A stretch of DNA of 64,000 nt from CAZGUG01 sp964529035. GTDB lineage: Bacteria; Bacillota; Clostridia; Ch29. Below, piece after piece: positions 17,496-26,609 of the stretch. Each line of letters opens with the position of its first letter. The stretch's first letter is position 1. Below the pieces are notes generated by a model. The model saw nothing but the letters and a program-made list of their open reading frames with translations. It made no database searches and was not told the DNA's origin. Both the position numbers and the translations under genes were made by a program. Location: contig CAZGUG010000001.1 in NCBI GenBank assembly GCA_964529035.1, forward strand, positions 1-64,000. Direction: 5' to 3'.

Positions 17496-18020
17496 ATGAC
17501 CGAAAGCACCAAGAGTCAGAAAAGAGAATGGATAGAGTCGATAATAATTGCGATAATAATTGCAATTGTGATAAAGGCCTTTGTTTTTGAAACGGTGTTG
17601 GTGGACGGGTATTCAATGCTTCCTACCCTCAAGGATAAGGACAGGCTGGCTGTGGTTAAAATAGGCTATTTATTCGGCGTTCCCGAGTACGGGGATATTG
17701 TTGTGTTCAAATATCCGGCGGACCCTTCCCTTATTTTCATAAAAAGGGTAATAGGACTGGAGGGGGACAGGGTAGAGATAAAAAACCAAAGGGTTTATGT
17801 TAACGGAGCACAACTGGAGGAACCCTACATAAACGAAAGGCCGGTGGCGGACTTCCCCGAGGTGGTTGTACCTCCGGACACGGTGTTTGTATTGGGTGAT
17901 AACAGAAACGACAGCAGGGACAGCAGATTTTCGGATGTGGGTTTTGTACCCCTTGAGAATATCCGCGGAGAGGCGGTGGGCAGGATGTGGCCCCTGCCGC
18001 CGAAAATAATAAACCGATGA
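17496..18020 (+). CDS. lepB: Signal peptidase I
   Basis: The enzyme removes signal peptides from exported proteins outside the membrane. The 174-residue protein has one N-terminal membrane anchor (about 12-32), the nucleophile Ser40 in GYSMLPT, the general base Lys83 in IKRVIGLEGD and the box GDNRNDSRDSR. The start is ATG at 17496 with TGGAGGGG five bases upstream; an in-frame ATG at 17475 lacks a site. No clear promoter was seen in the 65 bases after the rplS terminator. Confidence 0.95.
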   Translation: MTESTKSQKREWIESIIIAIIIAIVIKAFVFETVLVDGYSMLPTLKDKDRLAVVKIGYLFGVPEYGDIVVFKYPADPSLIFIKRVIGLEGDRVEIKNQRVYVNGAQLEEPYINERPVADFPEVVVPPDTVFVLGDNRNDSRDSRFSDVGFVPLENIRGEAVGRMWPLPPKIINR

Positions 18021-18032
18021 AAGGATACTGCT

Positions 18033-18875
18033 ATGGAAATTCAATGGTTTCCGGGTCATATGGCGAAAACCCTGAGACAGATAAAGGAAAATATAAGGCT
18101 TGTGGATTTTGTAATTGAGCTGCTGGATGCAAGGATACCTCAAAGCAGTAGCAATCCCGAGCTTGAAAGGATTATTCCGCCCGGAAAAAGAATTGTCGCG
18201 CTTAACAAGTCGGATCTTGCCGATCCCACCATTACAATCCGGTGGATTGACTACTATAAAGATAAATCTGTACCCGCCTTTGCGATTGATTCGATAAAAG
18301 GAGACGGCATCAGTGAACTGGTGGCCGGAGTTTCCGACCTGGGAGCTGATACAAAGGAGAAATGGCAGCGCCGGGGCAGGAAGCAAAAGCCCATCAGGGT
18401 TATGATAGCGGGCATTCCCAACGTGGGCAAATCTTCACTGATAAACAGGATTGCAAAGAAAAGCGCCGCAAAGACAGGCGGCAGGCCCGGCGTAACAAGA
18501 GGCAGGCAGTGGATAAAACTTACCGGCCAAATAGACCTTTTGGATACCCCCGGGGTATTGTGGCATAAGTTTCAAAGCAGGACAGAGGGAATAAACCTAG
18601 CACTGACAGGGGCTGTCAAAGAGGAAATACTGGACAGTGAAGAACTGGCCGTACATCTTGTAGACAGGTTGAAGGAATGCTGCAAACCGGTTCTGGCCGA
18701 ATACTATGACGTTCCAAACTCGAATGGTGATTCTTATGATGTGTTGCAGCAAATCGGCAGTGCCAGAGGATGCCTTTTAAGGGGTGGAAAAACCGATACC
18801 AAGAGGGCTTCGGTAATACTTTTAAACGATTACAGATCCGGCAGGCTGGGAAGGATATCGCTGGAGTCACCCTGA
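18033..18875 (+). CDS. rbgA: RbgA (YlqF), 50S ribosome assembly GTPase
   Basis: RbgA drives a late step of large-subunit assembly. The 280-residue protein has a circularly permuted GTPase domain: the NKSD motif (G4, about 57-60) comes before GIPNVGKSS (G1, about 127-135), then TRGRQW and DTPGVLW (G3). The N-terminal IQWFPGHMAKT is the family hallmark. It follows lepB by 12 bases. Its stop codon forms the foot of a terminator. Confidence 0.96.
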   Translation: MEIQWFPGHMAKTLRQIKENIRLVDFVIELLDARIPQSSSNPELERIIPPGKRIVALNKSDLADPTITIRWIDYYKDKSVPAFAIDSIKGDGISELVAGVSDLGADTKEKWQRRGRKQKPIRVMIAGIPNVGKSSLINRIAKKSAAKTGGRPGVTRGRQWIKLTGQIDLLDTPGVLWHKFQSRTEGINLALTGAVKEEILDSEELAVHLVDRLKECCKPVLAEYYDVPNSNGDSYDVLQQIGSARGCLLRGGKTDTKRASVILLNDYRSGRLGRISLESP

Positions 18876-18907
18876 AGCACCTGGGAGTAAGGTGCTTTTG
18901 TTGTTTA
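18875..18907 (+). terminator. Intrinsic terminator after rbgA
   Basis: AAGCACCT (18875-18882) pairs with AGGTGCTT (18890-18897), with a 7-base loop, followed by TTGTTGTTT. The stem begins at the last base of the rbgA stop codon, so a terminating ribosome could affect folding. Confidence 0.75.
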
Positions 18908-18942
18908 AATGCAGCTATAGGTTAAGGGGGGGAGGGCAGGTT

Positions 18943-19710
18943 TTGGACCTGAAATTTGAGGAAATCAGGGAGTATACAAAGGGTTTGGATAAAGAAGAAC
19001 TGCTCGGGATTATTCCGGATCTTTTGTCGGATAACAGGGCTGTAGTAAGAAATTACGGTAAAAGGCTGGAAAGAAGGGTAAAGAAAGAGATAAAAGAACT
19101 CGAAAGAATCAATAGAATGAAACAGATAGAAAACAGTCTGAAGGAGAAAGGCTTTGTGTGGATTGCCGGGATTGACGAAGCCGGCAGGGGACCTCTGGCT
19201 GGGCCGGTTACCGCCGCTGCGGTTATTCTGCCCGGGGGGTTTAATGTGCCGGGGGTCAACGACTCAAAAAAGTTGTCTTCTCCTAAAAGGGAGCAGTTAT
19301 TTGAAAAGATAACAGAGATGGCGGTTGATTACGGTATTGGCATGGTGGACAATAGAGAAATTGACAAAACAAATATCCTTAAGGCGACATACAGGGCGGC
19401 AAAAATGGCGGTGGACGGTCTTGAGCTAAAACCCGACTGCCTGCTGCTGGATGCCATTGCTCTGCCCGACTGCAGGTTGTTTCAAAAAAGTGTAATCAAA
19501 GGGGACGAAAAGTGTCTGTCGGTTGCCGCGGCCAGCATTATTGCAAAAGTGGCCCGGGACAGATATATGGATAATCTGCATAAAAGCTATCCACAATACA
19601 ATTTCGACCGGAACAAGGGTTACGGTACCAGGGAGCATATAAGGGCAATAGCAGAACACGGGCCCTGCCCGTTTCACAGGTATTCCTTTATTAGAAGTAT
19701 CCGGGGGTAG
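18943..19710 (+). CDS. rnhB: Ribonuclease HII
   Basis: RNase HII removes ribonucleotides and RNA primers from DNA. The catalytic core begins with GIDEAGRGPLAGPV (D78, E79) and carries the KGDEKCLSVAAASIIAKVARD box. A roughly 70-residue charged N-terminal extension precedes it, as in other long Gram-positive forms. I choose TTG at 18943 (255 residues) because GGGGGGAGGG sits six bases upstream. The gene leads into two flagellar-like genes. Confidence 0.94.
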   Translation: MDLKFEEIREYTKGLDKEELLGIIPDLLSDNRAVVRNYGKRLERRVKKEIKELERINRMKQIENSLKEKGFVWIAGIDEAGRGPLAGPVTAAAVILPGGFNVPGVNDSKKLSSPKREQLFEKITEMAVDYGIGMVDNREIDKTNILKATYRAAKMAVDGLELKPDCLLLDAIALPDCRLFQKSVIKGDEKCLSVAAASIIAKVARDRYMDNLHKSYPQYNFDRNKGYGTREHIRAIAEHGPCPFHRYSFIRSIRG

Positions 19711-19715
19711 TTAAA

Positions 19716-21098
19716 ATGGAAATCAGGCCAGCGGCACTGGAACTTTATACAAAAAATTTTGATGAAGTACCGCCTTTAAAGGTGGGAGATTTAATAAGTG
19801 TAAGGATAATGGAAATAAAAGACCGGACGGTTATGCTTTTGATAGACAACAGCATACAAATAAAAACAAGGCTGGACCGTGATTTGAAACTGCAGCCGGG
19901 TCAGGACATGGTGTTACAGGTAAAAAGTATTAAGCCGGACAGAATAGAGCTCTCTATAGCCTTTGTGAAGAACGGAAGACAGAACATATTTAGAGAAATC
20001 TTCCCGGAATACGGGATGAAGGCGGATGAAGAAAGCGTATCCACAGCCGAAAAGCTGATCGAGAACGGACTGCCGGTATCGCCCGACAGTATCAGGGAAG
20101 TACTGAAAGCAGAAAAATCAATCAGGTATCTGGCCGAAAATTCGAGTATCCTTAAAGAATACATGATACCGAAAAATTTGAGTATAAAAGAAACAACTCT
20201 GGACGAAATTGTTAAATGGATTGTGGACGTTAAGAAAGCGCCGGCACATAAAAATCAGGATTCGGCCAGGGAATCCGTTGAAAGGGAAAAATTGGGTTTG
20301 TTAATTCGGGAATTTGACCGGGTTACGACCGACGATATAGTAAAACTAAAGAAGTTTAGCCCCGATATTAGTCCCCATAACCTGGTGCTGGCAAAAAACA
20401 TGAGAGAAAATAAAGGGTTTTTGGAAACACTGTTGAAAATACTTTTTGAAAATGCAAGATTGGAGAGAACAGAAAAAAATGAATATAACAAGGCTGCACC
20501 TCGGACCAAACAGGAAAGCGCTGTGCAAAACGAGCATAAGGATGGAGCTACGGGCGCAAGGGAATATGGTAACGAAATAAAGCCGGTAAACGTGTCCGAA
20601 CTGATAGAAAGGGCTGCAGCCGGGGAAAGGGCGGAAGGACTTGTAAAGTCCACGGACAGTAAGGGACCCAATCCGGTGATAAAGGCAGCGGCACAGCTTT
20701 TAATGGAAAGAACTGCGCTGCTTGATCAGGCGTTTTTAGATCAAAACTGCTGTGTTTTCCCTTTTATATTCCGGGGGGAGGTATACGAATGTATAGTGGG
20801 TTTTGGAAAGAGAAAGGGTTCTCCAAAGGAGAAGCAGCCGGATGCAGTGGAACTAGATATAGATACACACCTTTCGATACTGGGTAGGGTAAGGATTCAT
20901 GTAAAGGTGAGCGGTAATAATGTAACGTGTGTATTTCACGTGCAAAAAGAGGATACGCAAAGGCTGGTTGAGTCCGAAATAGAAAGGTTAAAACATGGTT
21001 TGGAAAATAACGGCTTCAGACTGACCGAAGCGTACTGCAGGAAAATTCCGGATACGGTACAGCAGCCGGCAGAGAAATTTGTCGATTTGAGGGTGTAG
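19716..21098 (+). CDS. YlqG-like protein with FliK-like (Flg_hook) C-terminal domain
   Basis: The 460-residue protein has an N-terminal beta-rich segment (LKVGDLISVRIMEIKDRTVML, about 21-41), a low-complexity charged middle and a C-terminal domain of about residues 345-450. That domain contains LSILGRVRIHVKVSGNNVTC and LKHGLENNGF. It lines up with the window's own FliK C-terminus (LGRLNLRLTVVDGVLNGKMV ... LKESLEQQGI). The gene ends 2 bases before an FlhB-tail-like gene, the same pairing as ylqG-ylqH after rnhB in Bacillus. FliK normally talks to the FlhB C-terminus, so the pair may be a paralogous export-switch module. Its true function is unknown. Confidence 0.75.
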   Translation: MEIRPAALELYTKNFDEVPPLKVGDLISVRIMEIKDRTVMLLIDNSIQIKTRLDRDLKLQPGQDMVLQVKSIKPDRIELSIAFVKNGRQNIFREIFPEYGMKADEESVSTAEKLIENGLPVSPDSIREVLKAEKSIRYLAENSSILKEYMIPKNLSIKETTLDEIVKWIVDVKKAPAHKNQDSARESVEREKLGLLIREFDRVTTDDIVKLKKFSPDISPHNLVLAKNMRENKGFLETLLKILFENARLERTEKNEYNKAAPRTKQESAVQNEHKDGATGAREYGNEIKPVNVSELIERAAAGERAEGLVKSTDSKGPNPVIKAAAQLLMERTALLDQAFLDQNCCVFPFIFRGEVYECIVGFGKRKGSPKEKQPDAVELDIDTHLSILGRVRIHVKVSGNNVTCVFHVQKEDTQRLVESEIERLKHGLENNGFRLTEAYCRKIPDTVQQPAEKFVDLRV

Positions 21099-21100
21099 AA

Positions 21101-21394
21101 ATGGGCAAAAAACGTATTGCCGCAGCTATCGAATATAATGCCGGTGACAGGGCACCCAGAGTATCGGCCTATGGTGAAGGTATGGTTGCCGACAGGATTC
21201 TTGAGATTGCCGCAAAAGCGGGGGTGCCCCGGTACAGTGAAGAAGGACTTGCAAAGAAGCTGGGATGCACAGGCATTGGAAAAGAAATCCCGCCGGAACT
21301 ATATGGTATAGTTGCAGAAATCTTATCCTTTATATATTATCTTAACCTTAAAAAAGGGGATGAAAAAAATGACCCCGGACAAAAGCCTGGGTAA
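21101..21394 (+). CDS. FlhB C-terminal-domain homologue (FlhX/YlqH family)
   Basis: This 97-residue protein corresponds to the cytoplasmic FlhB fragment made by autocleavage, without membrane segments. It lines up with the window's FlhB after its NPSH site: RIAAAIEYNAGDRAPRVSAYG against HFAVALKYKPEVAKAPYVVAK. Both then share an IPPELY motif (here near residue 71) and a closing VAEILSF or VAEVLAF. In other bacteria FlhX can partly replace the FlhB tail. It lies 2 bases after the FliK-like gene, and yraN starts inside its end. Confidence 0.85.
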   Translation: MGKKRIAAAIEYNAGDRAPRVSAYGEGMVADRILEIAAKAGVPRYSEEGLAKKLGCTGIGKEIPPELYGIVAEILSFIYYLNLKKGDEKNDPGQKPG

Positions 21395-21743
21395 AATGGG
21401 GGAAGATGCGGCAAAAAGATATCTCGAGGGCGCTGGATATGAAATAATCGCAACCAACTACCGGGACAGGCGGGGCGAGATAGACCTTATCGGGATTGAT
21501 GGAGAAGTACTGGCTTTTATAGAAGTTAAAACCAGGAGAAGTACCAAATACGGTACACCCGGTGAGGCGGTGGATACAGAGAAACAGCGCAGGATTACAA
21601 GAACTGCTGCGGCTTACATGGCAAAGAACAGTACAATTTATCAAAGGATACGATTTGACGTGGTTGAAATCATGGTGCTTGGTAGAGAAATCAGCCAAAT
21701 AAGACTGCTTAAGAACGCCTTTGAAGCAACGGATAGGCTTTAA
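21369..21743 (+). CDS. YraN family protein (UPF0102), nuclease-fold
   Basis: The 124-residue protein has the UPF0102 pattern: LGKMGEDAAKRYLEGAGY, then RRGEIDLIG and FIEVKTRR. The acidic and lysine residues (E, D, ExK) match the restriction-endonuclease-like core. The family's role is unclear; links to Holliday-junction or recombination genes come from context. I choose ATG at 21369, with GGGGA eight bases upstream; it overlaps the previous gene by 26 bases. Confidence 0.88.
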   Translation: MTPDKSLGKMGEDAAKRYLEGAGYEIIATNYRDRRGEIDLIGIDGEVLAFIEVKTRRSTKYGTPGEAVDTEKQRRITRTAAAYMAKNSTIYQRIRFDVVEIMVLGREISQIRLLKNAFEATDRL

Positions 21744-21764
21744 TGACTCGAAAGCTTATCAATC

Positions 21765-21843
21765 GGGGACATTCCGCAGCAAGGAATTCTAATGGGGACA
21801 TTCCTTTACCATAAAGGAATACTGAACATAAAGGTGTGTCCCC
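21765..21843 (+). repeat. REP-like palindromic element between yraN and comM
   Basis: GGGGACATTCC occurs at 21765-21775 and again at 21794-21804. The second copy opens a perfect hairpin (21800-21808 with 21812-21820), and GGGGACA (21794-21800) is mirrored by TGTCCCC (21837-21843). The first copy has its own degenerate hairpin (ATTCC 21771-21775 with GGAAT 21783-21787). Such GGGGACATTCC palindromes resemble extragenic elements linked to REP-associated transposases. No transposase is present here. Confidence 0.65.
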
Positions 21844-21866
21844 GTACTTTTAGGTAGGTGATTTAT

Positions 21867-23387
21867 GTGCTGTCCAAAATATTCAGCTGTTGCTTTTTTG
21901 GTCTTCAGGGTTATTGCGTTGAAATTGAAACATTTATATCCAGAGGGCTGCCGTCCTGCTCAATAGTGGGACTTCCGGACGCATCGGTAAACGAATCAAA
22001 AGAAAGGGTAAGGTCGGCTATAAAGAATTCCGGGTTTGAGTTTCCACTTAACCGGATAACGGTTAACATGGCACCGGCGGATATAAGGAAGGAAGGAGCC
22101 TTTTATGACCTGCCGATTGCACTGGGGATACTGCTTTCGTCAAAGCAGATTGCTCCTGCTTTCCCCCTGGAAGATACGGCATTTATTGGCGAGCTTTCTC
22201 TGGGAGGGCAGTTAAAGAGCATTAAGGGCGTGCTTACAATGACGATTTCCCTTAAGGAGATGGGGTTCAAAAGAATAGTGCTGCCGGCGGACAATGCAGC
22301 AGAAGCCCTCATGGTAGATGAAATGGAAGTCTATGGTGTTAAATCCCTTGGGGAAGCGGTTGGACTGCTTCAAAAACCCGACAGTTTTGTTTGCTGTACC
22401 GGCGATGCCAAGCCGGCTGAAAGGGATGATCCCGATGAACGGGGCCTTGACCTGACGGATGTAAAGGGTCAGGAAAATGCAAAACGGGCGCTGGAGATAG
22501 CCGCCGCCGGCATGCACAATATAATACTGATTGGCCCCCCGGGTTCGGGGAAGACAATGCTTGCAAAGAGACTGCCGACCATCCTGCCGGACTTGAACAC
22601 GGAACAGTCGCTGGAAGTGACAAAGATATACAGTATTGCAGGCAAGCTCAAGGGAAAATCGGTTATAAGAAGGCCCCCCTTTAGAACGCCCCACCATACA
22701 ATATCAGCAGCTTCGCTGGTGGGCGGAGGGTTAATTCCGAAACCCGGTGAAATAAGCCTTGCCCATCACGGTGTTTTATACCTGGATGAAATACCCGAAT
22801 TCCCCAAAAGGTCCCTTGAGGCCCTCAGACAGCCTGCCGAAAATGAAACCATAACCGTTGCAAGGATTAATGCGACATTCTCTTTCCCGGCCAAGTTTCT
22901 CCTTGCAGCCAGTGCCAATCCGTGTCCCTGTGGGTATTACGGGGACAATAAAAGGGAATGCAGATGTTCCCCGCGGGATATCAGGAGGTATTTCGGCAGG
23001 ATATCCGGCCCGCTGATGGACAGGATCGACCTGCGGGTTGAGGTTTCAAGGATTGGGATGGAGGACCTGGAGAAAAAAAGCAGCGGACTTACTTCCGTAC
23101 AGGTAAAAGAGAGAGTAATCTGTGCCAGAAAGCTGCAGTATAAGAGATTGAAAGAAATGGGCAAAATGTACAACTCTCAGCTTTCAATAAAGGATATAGA
23201 AGGGTTTTGCTCGGTAGGGGCAGATGCAATGGATTTTATCAATAATGCATATAAGAATCTGGATTTAAGTGCCAGGGGATATGTTAAGGTGCTTAAGGTT
23301 TCACGAACGATAGCCGACCTTGAGGGCAGAAACAGCGTGGGACTGAAAGATGTGGCCGAAGCACTGCAGTACAGGATTTCCGGTTAA
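21867..23387 (+). CDS. comM: ComM/YifB family Mg-chelatase-like AAA+ ATPase
   Basis: In Gram-negative bacteria ComM is a hexameric helicase that promotes branch migration during transformation. The 506-residue protein has an N-terminal Lon-like domain (SCSIVGLPDASVNESKERV), the AAA+ core with GPPGSGKTM (about 224-232) and the Walker B LYLDEIPEF. A cysteine cluster (CPCGYYGDNKRECRC) and the Mg-chelatase C-terminal domain follow. I choose GTG at 21867, with TAGGTAGGTG at the right distance. It precedes dprA, so uptake or recombination of single-stranded DNA is a shared theme. Confidence 0.9.
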   Translation: MLSKIFSCCFFGLQGYCVEIETFISRGLPSCSIVGLPDASVNESKERVRSAIKNSGFEFPLNRITVNMAPADIRKEGAFYDLPIALGILLSSKQIAPAFPLEDTAFIGELSLGGQLKSIKGVLTMTISLKEMGFKRIVLPADNAAEALMVDEMEVYGVKSLGEAVGLLQKPDSFVCCTGDAKPAERDDPDERGLDLTDVKGQENAKRALEIAAAGMHNIILIGPPGSGKTMLAKRLPTILPDLNTEQSLEVTKIYSIAGKLKGKSVIRRPPFRTPHHTISAASLVGGGLIPKPGEISLAHHGVLYLDEIPEFPKRSLEALRQPAENETITVARINATFSFPAKFLLAASANPCPCGYYGDNKRECRCSPRDIRRYFGRISGPLMDRIDLRVEVSRIGMEDLEKKSSGLTSVQVKERVICARKLQYKRLKEMGKMYNSQLSIKDIEGFCSVGADAMDFINNAYKNLDLSARGYVKVLKVSRTIADLEGRNSVGLKDVAEALQYRISG

Positions 23388-23399
23388 GAGGTGAAAAAA

Positions 23400-24500
23400 A
23401 TGGAACAGGACAAATATCTTATTTGGCTGACCGGGATTAGGAACCTGGGAAGCAAAAGAATAAACAGGCTTATCGATAGGTTTGGTTCGGCACAGGCGGT
23501 ATGGGAAGCATGCCCGGAAGAGCTGAGAAAGGTAAAGGGCGTTGACAGGGAACTTATTAGGCTTATTACTGCAAACCGGAACGAGGAAAAACTGGCACAC
23601 TGCATAAATAATCTTGAAAGGCATAATATTTCTACTGTAGCAATTACATCCGAAGACTACCCCGAACTGCTCAGGGAAATATACAACCCTCCATATCTCT
23701 TGTATGTTAAGGGTGACAAAGGAATAATAAGACAGAACTGCATAGCCATTGTCGGTTCAAGGAATGCTAGCTATTACGGGAAGAAGGTGGCCTTCAAACT
23801 GGCTGAACAGCTTGCAAGGGCGGGCTGTACAGTGGTAAGCGGGCTGGCGAGGGGCATAGACAGTTATGCCCACAAGGGTGCTCTGGCAGTCGGCGGTCCG
23901 ACAGCTGCGGTGCTTGGCAACGGCCTCGATATAGTTTACCCGAGGGAAAACTATCAGCTGATGAAGGAAATTTCGGACATCGGTCTTTTGATTAGCGAAT
24001 ATCCGCCGGGAACCAGCCCCCTTAAAGGGAATTTCCCGGCCAGAAACAGGCTGATAAGCGGGCTGTCGATTGGCGTTGTGGTAGTGGAGGCTTCCGAAAG
24101 AAGCGGAGCCCTTATTACTGCAGATTTTGCCCTTGAGCAGAACCGGGAAGTATTTGCGGTACCGGGCAATATTAACAGTGTAACCAGTTCAGGAACCAAC
24201 AGCCTGATAAAACAGGGCGCGAAAATTGTAAACCAGATGGAGGATATTCTGGAGGAGTTTCCGGGAATAGAATTGGATATAAGACATACAAAACCTGATA
24301 ACGGCGGATTAAAAGAAAACCCCGCTGGGAAAACTGAGAAAAAAGTGATGAGGCTTATCGGGGCGCAGCCGGTTCATATAGAACAGCTGCTTACCGAAAG
24401 CTGCCTTCAAATAAACGAGTTAAATGCCATACTGGCTTTTCTTGAAGTAAAAGGGTTTATAGAAAAGCTGCCGGGCAATTATTATGTGACCAAGGAATGA
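23400..24500 (+). CDS. dprA: DprA (Smf), DNA-processing protein
   Basis: DprA binds incoming single-stranded DNA and loads RecA. The 366-residue protein has an N-terminal helix-hairpin-helix-like region (IRNLGSKRINRLID), the Rossmann core with VGSRNASYYG, SGLARGIDSYAH and PARNRLISGLS, and a C-terminal winged-helix segment (QLLTESCLQINELNAILAFL). I choose ATG at 23400, six bases after AGAGGTG. The stop is followed by the topA ribosome binding site. Confidence 0.95.
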   Translation: MEQDKYLIWLTGIRNLGSKRINRLIDRFGSAQAVWEACPEELRKVKGVDRELIRLITANRNEEKLAHCINNLERHNISTVAITSEDYPELLREIYNPPYLLYVKGDKGIIRQNCIAIVGSRNASYYGKKVAFKLAEQLARAGCTVVSGLARGIDSYAHKGALAVGGPTAAVLGNGLDIVYPRENYQLMKEISDIGLLISEYPPGTSPLKGNFPARNRLISGLSIGVVVVEASERSGALITADFALEQNREVFAVPGNINSVTSSGTNSLIKQGAKIVNQMEDILEEFPGIELDIRHTKPDNGGLKENPAGKTEKKVMRLIGAQPVHIEQLLTESCLQINELNAILAFLEVKGFIEKLPGNYYVTKE

Positions 24501-24514
24501 CGGAGGTGGAAGAA

Positions 24515-26581
24515 TTGATAAAATGCCTGGTAATAGTGGAATCACCGGCCAAGGCAAAGACAATAAAAAGATTTCTGGGCAGGGGTTACAGAATTGAAGC
24601 GTCAATGGGCCATGTGCGGGACCTGCCAAAGAGTCAGATGGGGGTGGACAAGGAAAAGGGTTTCGAACCCAAGTATATAACCATAAGGGGTAAGGGACCG
24701 GTGCTGGAAAAGATAAGAAAAACCGCCAGGGAAGCCGAAAAGATACTGCTGGCAACCGATCCGGACAGGGAAGGCGAGGCCATATCATGGCATCTTGCCT
24801 ACATACTTGATATTGATGCCCGGTCGTCCTGCAGAATAGAGTTTAACGAGGTAACAAAGAATGCGGTAAAAAAGGCGGTGAAAAACCCACGGCCCATAGA
24901 CGTTAAGCTTGTGGAAGCCCAACAGGCACGCAGAATAGTGGACCGGCTGGTGGGTTATGAAATAAGCCCGCTTTTGTGGAAAAAAGTAAAAAAAGGGCTT
25001 AGTGCCGGAAGGGTACAATCTGTTGCGCTGAAACTAATATGCGATCGTGAAGAAGAAATAGATAAATTTGTTTCGGAAGAATACTGGAAACTGTATGCAA
25101 TACTGTACAGGGACAAAAAAAAGGACAGTTTCAAAGTAGAGCTTCATTCCCGCAGGGGCAGGAAGATTAATGTTAAAAGCGAAGAAGAGATGAAGGAAAT
25201 ACTTGTAGATTTAAGGGGTAAGGAATTCAGGGTATCCGAAATAAGACGCGGTAAAAAAACCAGGAGTCCAAATCCTCCCTATACCACCAGCAGTCTGCAG
25301 CAGGATGCGCACAACAGACTGGGTTTTACCGTGAAAAGAACCATGACCGCTGCACAGCAGTTGTACGAGGGCATTGACATAAAAGGAGACGGCAGTGAAG
25401 GCCTGATTACTTATATGAGGACAGATTCGGTACGGGTCTCGGATACTGCCCTGGCACAGGTGAGGAATTATATCAAGGAAGAATGGGGCGGCGGTTTCCT
25501 GCCCAAAATGTCCCGGGTTTACAAGGGCAAAAAAGGTGCACAAAACGCCCATGAAGCAATAAGACCAACTTCGGTTTCCAGGAGCCCGGAGAGTTTGAAG
25601 GATTCTCTGACACCGGATCAGTACAAAATATACAGCCTTATCTGGAAGAGATTTGTTGCATCACAAATGAGCAATGCACAGTACCAAACCGTGAGTATAG
25701 ACGTTGACTGTGATGGTTATTTGTTTAAGGCTTCGGGTTCAACGGTTACATTCAAGGGCTTTTTAGAGGTGTTTGACGACGTGGAAAAGCAAGACAGCAG
25801 GATTCCTCCGCTTAACAAAGGAGATTTGCTGAAGGTAAACAAACTTGAAGACAAGCAGTATTTCACACAGCCTCCGGCAAGGTATACCGAAGCGTCACTG
25901 ATAAAGACCCTGGAAGAGGACGGTATAGGCAGGCCCAGCACCTATGCTCCCGTAATATCAACAATACTTCAAAGGGGGTATGTGGAAAGGGATAAGAAAT
26001 CACTGCTTCCCACATATCTTGGCAGAATCGTAAATGAAGTAATGGTTGAGTATTTTAGAGAAATAGTAGATGTTGAATTTACCGCCGAAATGGAAGAAAA
26101 ACTGGATGAAATTGAGGAAAACGGGCTCGAATGGAGGAAGGTTGTGGAAGAATTTTACCGGCCCCTCGAAACAATGGTGAAAAAAGCCGAAGTAGAAATG
26201 GAAAAAATAGTTATACAGGACAAGGAGACCGACGAAATCTGCGAACTGTGCGGAAGGAACATGGTAATAAAGCATGGAAGGTTCGGCAAATTCCTTGCGT
26301 GTCCGGGCTTTCCGGAATGCCGCAATACCAAGCCTTATCTTGAGAAAGTGGGTGTTAAATGTCCTAAATGCACCGAGGGCGATATAGTATTAAAAAGAAC
26401 TAAAAAAGGAAGGATATTTTACGGCTGTAGCAGGTACCCGGACTGTGATTTTATGACATGGAACAAGCCCGCTGAAGGAAAATGCAGTATCTGCGGAAAC
26501 AGGCTTTGGGAAAAGAAGGGCGGTAAAAAACAACCACCGGTTTGTCTTAATGAAGAGTGTGAAAACTACGGCGGTAAGTAA
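24515..26581 (+). CDS. topA: DNA topoisomerase I (type IA)
   Basis: The enzyme relaxes negative supercoils through a 5'-phosphotyrosine intermediate. The 688 residues comprise the Toprim domain (VIVESPAKAKTI; DPDREGEAISWH), the gate domains with catalytic Tyr300 in TYMRTDS, and three C-terminal four-cysteine zinc ribbons (CELC...CPGFPEC, CPKC...CSRYPDC, CSIC...CLNEEC). I choose TTG at 24515 because GGAGGTGG sits six bases upstream. The ATG at 24497, which overlaps the dprA stop, has only AAGGA placed too close. Confidence 0.96.
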   Translation: MIKCLVIVESPAKAKTIKRFLGRGYRIEASMGHVRDLPKSQMGVDKEKGFEPKYITIRGKGPVLEKIRKTAREAEKILLATDPDREGEAISWHLAYILDIDARSSCRIEFNEVTKNAVKKAVKNPRPIDVKLVEAQQARRIVDRLVGYEISPLLWKKVKKGLSAGRVQSVALKLICDREEEIDKFVSEEYWKLYAILYRDKKKDSFKVELHSRRGRKINVKSEEEMKEILVDLRGKEFRVSEIRRGKKTRSPNPPYTTSSLQQDAHNRLGFTVKRTMTAAQQLYEGIDIKGDGSEGLITYMRTDSVRVSDTALAQVRNYIKEEWGGGFLPKMSRVYKGKKGAQNAHEAIRPTSVSRSPESLKDSLTPDQYKIYSLIWKRFVASQMSNAQYQTVSIDVDCDGYLFKASGSTVTFKGFLEVFDDVEKQDSRIPPLNKGDLLKVNKLEDKQYFTQPPARYTEASLIKTLEEDGIGRPSTYAPVISTILQRGYVERDKKSLLPTYLGRIVNEVMVEYFREIVDVEFTAEMEEKLDEIEENGLEWRKVVEEFYRPLETMVKKAEVEMEKIVIQDKETDEICELCGRNMVIKHGRFGKFLACPGFPECRNTKPYLEKVGVKCPKCTEGDIVLKRTKKGRIFYGCSRYPDCDFMTWNKPAEGKCSICGNRLWEKKGGKKQPPVCLNEECENYGGK

Positions 26582-26609
26582 GAAAATAGTTTTTTAGGAT
26601 GGTGTTTTT

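Noticed and set aside
26131..26343. A + strand frame inside topA in another phase
   Set aside because: It overlaps the well-supported zinc-ribbon part of topA, and its cysteine and lysine pattern comes from reading topA out of phase.
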